Assembly (NCBI GenBank): GCA_015478945.1
Contig: JABUQX010061494.1
Coordinates: 1 to 15,000, forward strand
Reading direction: 5' to 3'
Length of the DNA: 15,000 nucleotides
Source of the DNA: Trachelipus rathkii
Lineage: Eukaryota > Arthropoda > Malacostraca > Isopoda > Trachelipodidae
Shown: piece after piece, positions 10,654-15,000 of the stretch
Layout of the letters: each line of letters starts with the position of its first letter
How positions within the stretch are numbered: position 1 is the stretch's first letter
Position numbers and translations under genes: made by a program
Notes under the pieces: generated by a model
The model's input: the letters and a program-made list of their open reading frames with translations, nothing else
Database searches by the model: none
Told to the model about the DNA's origin: nothing

Positions 10654-11270
10654 TCACCAGGTATGATAGTGAGGCAAAGTCCAAGATACGTCTTCCAGTT
10701 TTATGGCTGACAGCTTTTCGATGTATGTAAGAAGGAGGACAGAGATCAATGATCACTCATCTCGTAGTGACTTTCTCAGTAGGTTTCGAGTCTTCTTAAT
10801 GTTAAAGCTTCTTTCTACTGAAGCAGTAGACACGGGTAAAATTGCCAGTATTTGCAACAAGATGTAAATATTTGAAAATTGCGACTGCGAACAAGAAACT
10901 AGTTCGTCAAATGCTGTTTTTGGACGATCTGTACTGTGATGCCATTTCAACTATAAATCCCAGTCTGCTTTTACTAAATCTTAAGTTGGACTTTCAAGAT
11001 CTTCCTTGTAAAATCTTACACAATCTTTTATCTTCTCATATGGCACACTCCTCTTGAGCCATGACCAATTGCAGAAGATAAAATTTCTTATGTTAAAAAC
11101 CTGTCTCATAATGCTGATATCAAATCATTCAAAAATGGTATAAAAATGGATGTGTGATAATAAATCTGTGGGTCGGAAGTAGATGTTGGGTCTGCGTGTG
11201 CCCAGTAACTTGTTAATTCTTGGTACAGCATCGATGTAAAGCTAAGTTTAGTTTAACTAAAGAACACGAA
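10654..11270 (-). pseudogene. hAT transposase C-terminal region (ZMYM1-like hAT group), decayed
   Basis: On the minus strand the order of blocks matches the C-terminal third of hAT transposases related to ZMYM1 and similar domesticated proteins. First comes VPRINKLLGTRRPN with NIYFRPT (about 11230-11170). Next is SIFIPFLNDLISAL (about 11150-11110) with DRFLT and EILSS. Then comes PKTAFDELVSC (about 10925-10890). Last is the dimerisation domain: IYILLQILAILPVSTASVER at about 10866-10807, then SF..KK.RNLLRKSLRDE. The sequence needs at least two frame changes (near 11155 and 11060). It has in-frame stops, including a TGA directly after the LRDE codons where the family normally has Arg; this fits a CGA to TGA change. 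The frame resumes as SLISVLLLTYIEKL to a TGA at 10654-10656. About 200 of the usual 600-plus residues are present. It is not functional. Confidence 0.85.
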
Positions 11271-11370
11271 GAGATTGTTCCACTATAAAACCTTGATTTA
11301 TGGAAAATTAATTTAACCTCTACTATATACATATTGTTAACGATATATTACTTAAAGATGCAAATGTAAA

Positions 11371-11420
11371 ATTTCGGGGGGGCATGGCCTCCTGGCCCCC
11401 CCCTAGATACGCCATTGCTG
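11371..11420 (-). repeat. hAT-like terminal inverted repeat (one end)
   Basis: Read on the minus strand from about 11420, the sequence is CAGCAATGGCGTATCTAGGG, then a G tract and a C tract (GGCCAGGAGGCCATGCCCCC). Many hAT elements begin with CAGTGGCGTAGCTAGG or a close variant, followed by G-rich then C-rich DNA. The expected partner (GGCGTA..CTAGG on the plus strand to the left) is not visible in this window. Confidence 0.5.
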
Positions 11421-11752
11421 CCTATGCTGAAAGGGAAAGATGTCCTTGGTGAGATTAGTGTTTTAATAGCAGTCCATTGCTAATTTGGGTCACTCACCTA
11501 AATCATTTCTGCCTCCCTTCAAAAATAATTTTTGACCACTCTGTCCCACCCATAAGAAGGTCCTGTTCGTCCAGAACTGTTAGACCATAGCTCCACGACT
11601 TGCCCGCAGAGTCCTCGATACTACAACTCTGCTATCAAACAGCAGCTATTCTCTCTTTCACAGCTGCTGAAATGTCAGGAGCAATGCAAACATAAGATTT
11701 CACAGTGACCAAAAAAAAAAATCCTTCTAAAGCATATGTAAAAATTTATAAC

Positions 11753-11755
<3 letters not shown>
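11421..11755. other. Complex non-coding DNA, nothing recognised
   Basis: This is among the GC-richer DNA of the window, with no open frame over about 40 codons that looks coding. A run of A lies at 11711-11721. On the minus strand, AGGTGAGT (about 11499) and CCCTTTCAG (about 11436) resemble splice sites 65-75 bp apart, but there is no coding sequence to support an intron. Confidence 0.4.
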
Positions 11756-11792
<37 letters not shown>

Positions 11793-11812
11793 CTCTATAT
11801 AAAATAGTATAT

Positions 11813-11864
<52 letters not shown>
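11756..11864. repeat. (TA)n microsatellite, interrupted, ~109 bp
   Basis: TA run to about 11784, then an imperfect middle (TTATATATCTCTATATAAAA and following bases to about 11815), then a pure TA run to 11864. Confidence 0.96.
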
Positions 11865-11868
<4 letters not shown>

Positions 11869-12067
11869 TTTTGTTTGTTTTGCTGTCTTTGTCTGCCGCG
11901 TTCTAGCCACCTAGGGCCACCCTCATATTCTGCCGCCCTAGGCATTTACTAGACTGCCTAACAGTTAAAAGAGGGCTCTGGTCAGTGGCTCTGTAGCTAT
12001 AAGATTTCCCAACGTATATTTATGTAGAGGGTTCAGTTTTATAGCTCAGCAGCACCCGCTCCATAAT
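11865..12067. other. Complex spacer with DNA-transposon-end-like sequence
   Basis: CCACCTAGGGCCACCC and GCCGCCCTAGGCA (about 11907-11943) resemble the CCTAGGGCGGCA-type subterminal sequence seen in various hAT and other DNA transposons. ATAGCTCAGCAGCACCCGC near 12041-12059 has weak Pol III A-box resemblance but no partner B box before the next TA array. No coding sequence is present. Confidence 0.3.
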
Positions 12068-12119
12068 ACATATATAACATATATATATACCACTCATATA
12101 TATATATATATATAACTAT

Positions 12120-12166
<47 letters not shown>

Positions 12167-12178
12167 CTATATAATATA

Positions 12179-12242
<64 letters not shown>
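12068..12242. repeat. (TA)n microsatellite, interrupted, ~175 bp
   Basis: TA runs broken at about 12079, 12090-12095, 12114-12120 and 12165-12180, then pure TA to 12242. Apparent Ile-Tyr frames are artefacts. Confidence 0.95.
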
Positions 12243-12244
<2 letters not shown>

Positions 12245-12432
12245 GATGGTTATAACATCACATCCATCTTTTGCGAAACATCCGAATTTAAATTGACATC
12301 CGCATCCATCCATCTTTTGAAAAACAAGATGTAGAGGATATTTTCTACATTGATTTTGATTAATCATATAAAATAAATATGCATCTTTATCATGTAGGTT
12401 TATAGAGATATAGTGTAATTTTGAATTCTAGA
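12243..12432. other. Spacer with an imperfect 46-bp-period direct repeat
   Basis: CATCCATCTTTTGCGAAACA at 12261-12280 is repeated as CATCCATCTTTTGAAAAACA at 12307-12326. On the minus strand one frame reads FQKMDGCGC then FAKDGCDV, a doubled KDGC motif that simply reflects the DNA repeat. The source element was not identified. Confidence 0.45.
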
Positions 12433-12571
12433 TTTATGTATATATATATGTATGTATATATATAATAATAATAATATAATATAATATATAATATATGTAT
12501 ATATATATAATAATAATAATATGTAATAATAATAATATATATATGTATTGCTATATATATATATATATGTA

Positions 12572-12610
<39 letters not shown>

Positions 12611-12611
12611 A

Positions 12612-12657
<46 letters not shown>

Positions 12658-12703
12658 GATATAATATATGTATGTAATATATATATATACTCATATATAT
12701 ACA

Positions 12704-12743
<40 letters not shown>

Positions 12744-12931
12744 TGTATATATATATATATATATATATAATAATATATATGTATAATATATATGTGGATA
12801 GACTTATGCATATAATAATAATAATATATATCATATGTAATAATAATAATAATAATAATATATATATAATAATAACATATATTATATATATATATATATA
12901 CTCTATATATATATATATGTATATATGATGA
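12433..12931. repeat. Compound (TA)n / (ATT)n / (TATG)n microsatellite, ~500 bp
   Basis: Alternating blocks of TATATA, clean TAA/ATT runs (about 12710-12742 and 12837-12860) and TATG-interrupted TA. Several overlapping 86-104-codon frames cross it on both strands. All are strings of Ile-Tyr, Asn or Ile-His fixed by the repeat and are not genes. Confidence 0.96.
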
Positions 12932-13070
12932 TGAGGTACGTGTTTTACTAAACTTTCTAGTTTTTCAATCTTTATATTTTTGTAAATACGGTTTTAGCAT
13001 TTTAATCATTTACGTTTTTTAGTGAGTGAATAATTTTAATCCAATTTCAACTTTCGTTTTTTGTCTGTCT

Positions 13071-13117
13071 GTTTTTGTCTGTTGTTTTTGTTGTTGTGGT
13101 TGTGTGTGCGTGTGTGA
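13071..13117 (+). repeat. T/G-rich simple tract
   Basis: GTCTGTTGTTTTTGTTGTTG followed by a TGTG-rich run, directly before recognisable LINE sequence. It could be the LINE's own leader or flanking microsatellite. Confidence 0.55.
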
Positions 13118-13860
13118 TGGCAGATTTGCACAGACGCGGGCTTTCTGTCAAACTTACCAACATCCACGGCTTGCTCTCTAACTACATCGTGGAATACCAC
13201 CTCTCTAACTCTAACTCTAACCTTTTGCTCAGACCCAGATTGCTAAGAATTCATCCTCTAACTCGTTTAATATATCTAACTATAACTTTTTTCATAATTT
13301 CCGTCTAAGGGTGGAGTATTTGCCTATGTAAATATAAACACTCTACTAAAGCACGTCTCGAAGATCTTGAATCATGCTTTGATGTTTCTATATAAGCCAA
13401 ATCTTTCTTCCTTCTGCTACAATAAATAATCTTGTGCTTCTGCTACTGTTCTCCTAACAGAACAAATTTTCACTCCTTTTTTTGAATATCTTACAACTTC
13501 TCACGAGTTATATCTTCTCATTCAAATACTGAGGTCCTCTAATTAGGGGGTTTCAATGTACACAACACTGAGTGGTTGGGCTCATACTGATTTGGGTGGG
13601 GAGGAGGCCGAATCATTTATCAAACTATAACGATCTGGAGCAGCAGCTAATTAAAGAACCCACACACATTCCGGATCATCCCAACCAATTCTTGAACACA
13701 CACTTGACCTATGTTTCTTCCACCACTAGTCCTTCTCTCTATAAATGCACCACCTTCGCTCCTATTTGTAAATCTGACCACAACCTTATATCTCTTGATA
13801 CAATGCTTTCTCTCCAGCAGCTCCATCCTGCCCTACGCGTTTTTCTGGCACTTTGATCCG
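13118..13860 (+). pseudogene. LINE endonuclease domain, broken
   Basis: Matches the APE-type endonuclease fold of LINE ORF2 (usually about 220-240 residues), which nicks target DNA. The N-terminal Asn motif is kept (NIHGL, Asn codon 13159). The catalytic Glu motif expected about 40 residues on is unrecognisable (RPRLLR). The Tyr/Pro-Asn strand (CYCSPN) is present around 13445. The GDFN motif reads GGFNVHNTEWLG at 13549-13581, with Asp replaced by Gly. HTDLGGEEAE (from 13583) and NDLEQQLIKEPTHIPDHPNQ (from about 13629) lie in two further frames. The closing SDH catalytic motif is intact (13773-13781) in FAPICKSDHNLIS. Frame changes fall near 13308, 13480, 13582, 13620 and 13700, and stops are frequent. 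Confidence 0.85.
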
Positions 13861-14560
13861 GCCGATTGGGGACCTTGCGTTGCTTCTGCGCTAACTATAA
13901 CTGGAATGACTGCTTTGTCTCTGGTAACGCTTCGACTACCTTGCTGCCGATAAGGTGGGTGCTGTAATCGTTGATGGGATGAGCCGGTTCATTCCTTCTT
14001 CGACTAAATCTTTCTCTCTCATAATTAATGGTTCGATTTATTGCTTGTTCTCTACGGCCATTCAGGCTGAGACCAGTGCGTCTATCGGGAGTGGAAAAAT
14101 TCTCATTCTCCGATCCCACTCTTGTTTACATTCAGCTAAATCATTTGCAGGGTGCTCTTCCTAGGCAGGCAAGCCGGGCTTTCATCAAACAGAAAGTACG
14201 CTAACTCCTTAAGTTCTCTATTGACAAAATCTTTTTGGCCTCTTGCCAACGTCTCTAACAACTTCTGTAAATCTGTCTTTCCTCCTCTTATTCAATCTGA
14301 TCATTGTGTCTGTTGCTAATTCTCCAACTGAAAAAGGCCAATCTCTCTTCAGCCTCCTATTTTCCTCTAACCCTGGACGATTCTGGTATTCCTCATCCTC
14401 CTTCTCTCCTCTCAGTGTCTATACTTTGCCTGGCGAATTACATTCGATCAGGTGTATGGGCTCTGAAATCTGAACGCGTTAGGAAGGCGGGTGGCGGATG
14501 GCATTCACTCCCGAAAGTTTTTGAGGAGTGTGCTTTCGTGCTATCCCCACCCCTCATTCA
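13861..14560 (+). pseudogene. LINE ORF2 linker between endonuclease and reverse transcriptase, broken
   Basis: Fragments in shifting frames follow the order known for this LINE group: WNDCFVSGNAS (about 13891), VGAVIVDGMSRFIPSSTKSF (about 13953-14012), KSFWPLA (14227-14247), SPTEKGQSLFSLLFSS (from about 14318) and PKVFEECAFVLSPPL (from about 14510). The open stretches of 69-94 codons seen here in separate frames are pieces of this one decayed reading frame, not independent genes. Confidence 0.75.
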
Positions 14561-15000
14561 ACTATATTCTCTATGTCCTCAATTCTAACACTTTCCCTCA
14601 GTGTTGGAAGCACCTTGCATGTCAACCTATTCCGAGAAAAGCCTGCAGTCTTCCTTTAACTATAGCTCTTACATATGTTCTATCTGAATCGTGAAACTCT
14701 TCTCAACTCATTTCTTAGATAAATGGAGTCTCATTTCCTTTTTTCTGATCGTCAGTATGGCTTTTGATCCTCAAGGTTAATACGCGAAATCCTTTTCAGC
14801 CTTACAGAGTTATGGTTTCCCTTACTAGGAACTTCAGGGAGGCTTGCGTGTGCACTTGGCTTTCAAGGCATTTGACGGGTATGGAACGTGTCACTGCTTT
14901 TCAAACTCCCCCTCCTTTGGGTTCCTCCTTCTTTCTTACTTATGGTCTAGTTTTCTTTCAAATCGCTCAATATCGGCTGTTGTTGATGGGGCGACTTCTT
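14561..15000 (+). pseudogene. LINE reverse transcriptase domain, N-terminal part, broken and cut by window edge
   Basis: FPQCWKHLACQPIPRK (from 14593), with ALTYVLSES after it, is the opening block of Jockey-type reverse transcriptases. SDRQYGF at 14744-14764 is the next conserved block (usual form DxQYGFR) and is followed by a TGA. ALGFQGI at about 14852-14872, a TGA and RVW mark motif A, normally LDISKAFDRVW. The catalytic Asp codon at 14858-14860 is GGC (Gly), and KAFD has slipped out of frame. The copy could not encode an active polymerase. The YxDD-box motif would lie beyond the right edge. Confidence 0.85.

Larger units (their letters stand above)
10654..11420 (-). mobile_element. Internally deleted or chimeric hAT transposon remnant
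   Basis: The minus-strand transposase remnant and a hAT-like terminal repeat at 11371-11420 are in the right mutual orientation for one element whose 5' end is near 11420. Only about 150 bp separate the end-like sequence from transposase sequence that should lie some 1.3 kb or more into the gene. An internal deletion, or juxtaposition of two elements, must therefore be assumed. No matching left terminus or 8-bp target duplication was found. Confidence 0.45.
13112..15000 (+). mobile_element. Jockey-like non-LTR retrotransposon (LINE), decayed, continues past the right edge
   Basis: Scattered over all three plus-strand frames, in the expected order, are an apurinic-type endonuclease, a linker and the start of a reverse transcriptase. 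This is the second ORF of Jockey-clade LINEs, which move by target-primed reverse transcription. Blocks include TNIHGLLSNYIVEYHL at the start, GGVFAYVNINT, LCFCYCSPNRTNFHSFF, SDHNLIS, SPTEKGQSLFSLLFSS and FPQCWKHLACQPIPRK. They resemble elements common in crabs and shrimps, which is recall rather than a search result. At least eight frame changes and several in-frame stops are needed to follow it, so it is a fossil. No ORF1 (nucleic-acid-binding) sequence is visible upstream, implying 5' truncation or divergence. The 3' end lies outside the window. Confidence 0.88.

Noticed and set aside
10842..11057. 71-codon plus-strand frame
   Set aside because: It is the antisense of the hAT transposase remnant, whose conserved motifs are on the minus strand.
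11430..11505. A short minus-strand intron bounded by AGGTGAGT and CCCTTTCAG
   Set aside because: Splice-like motifs occur by chance, and the flanking sequence has no recognisable coding exon.
12433..12931. A CRISPR-like array suggested by regular repeats
   Set aside because: It is a compound microsatellite with no distinct spacers of constant length, in a eukaryotic context.
13195..13222. CTCTAACTCTAACTCTAACC, which looks like a telomeric repeat
   Set aside because: Only about three units, not the arthropod TTAGG unit, and it lies within the LINE endonuclease reading frame, where it encodes a Ser-Asn run.

Overview
Non-coding, repeat-dominated eukaryotic nuclear DNA. No intact gene was found. 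No host exon, organelle gene, rRNA or functional tRNA is recognisable. The left 9.5 kb is extremely AT-rich. The right part carries long (TA)n arrays and decayed transposable elements. The LINE at the right edge resembles, from general knowledge of the family, the Jockey-type non-LTR elements that are very abundant in decapod crustaceans. Crustacean genomes are also known for dense microsatellites, so a decapod or other arthropod is my best guess for the source. This is inference, since no database search was possible.

Layout. 1-1370: low-complexity AT DNA with one short ordinary stretch. 1380-1840: a GC-richer island with a 9-bp-stem hairpin and an imperfect inverted repeat around 1547-1675; pieces of it recur in the same order at 4386-4670. 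1840-5540: AT-rich DNA, including an A-rich, T-poor strand at 3030-3720. 5540-6900: about four diverged tandem copies of a roughly 345-bp unit. Each unit has a conserved box and then, about 105 bp later, a tRNA-like module with Pol III A-box and B-box resemblance. This is the most interesting structure in the window. 6950-9540: AT-rich DNA and A/T tracts with nothing recognisable. 9584-12931: at least six (TA)n or (TA)n/(ATT)n arrays separated by 150-500 bp of more complex DNA. That DNA holds two different hAT transposase C-termini on the minus strand (about 10284-10400 and 10654-11270), a hAT-like terminal inverted repeat (to 11420) and another transposon-end-like patch. 13110 to the window edge: a LINE on the plus strand with endonuclease then reverse transcriptase, broken by many frameshifts and stops and with mutated catalytic residues.

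Nothing here works as a gene system. The window reads as old transposon debris expanded by simple-repeat growth. No promoter, ribosome binding site, operator, riboswitch, terminator or CRISPR array can be supported. The tandem tRNA-like array and the shared island at 1.5 and 4.4 kb are the only structures not explained by known mobile-element proteins or simple repeats.
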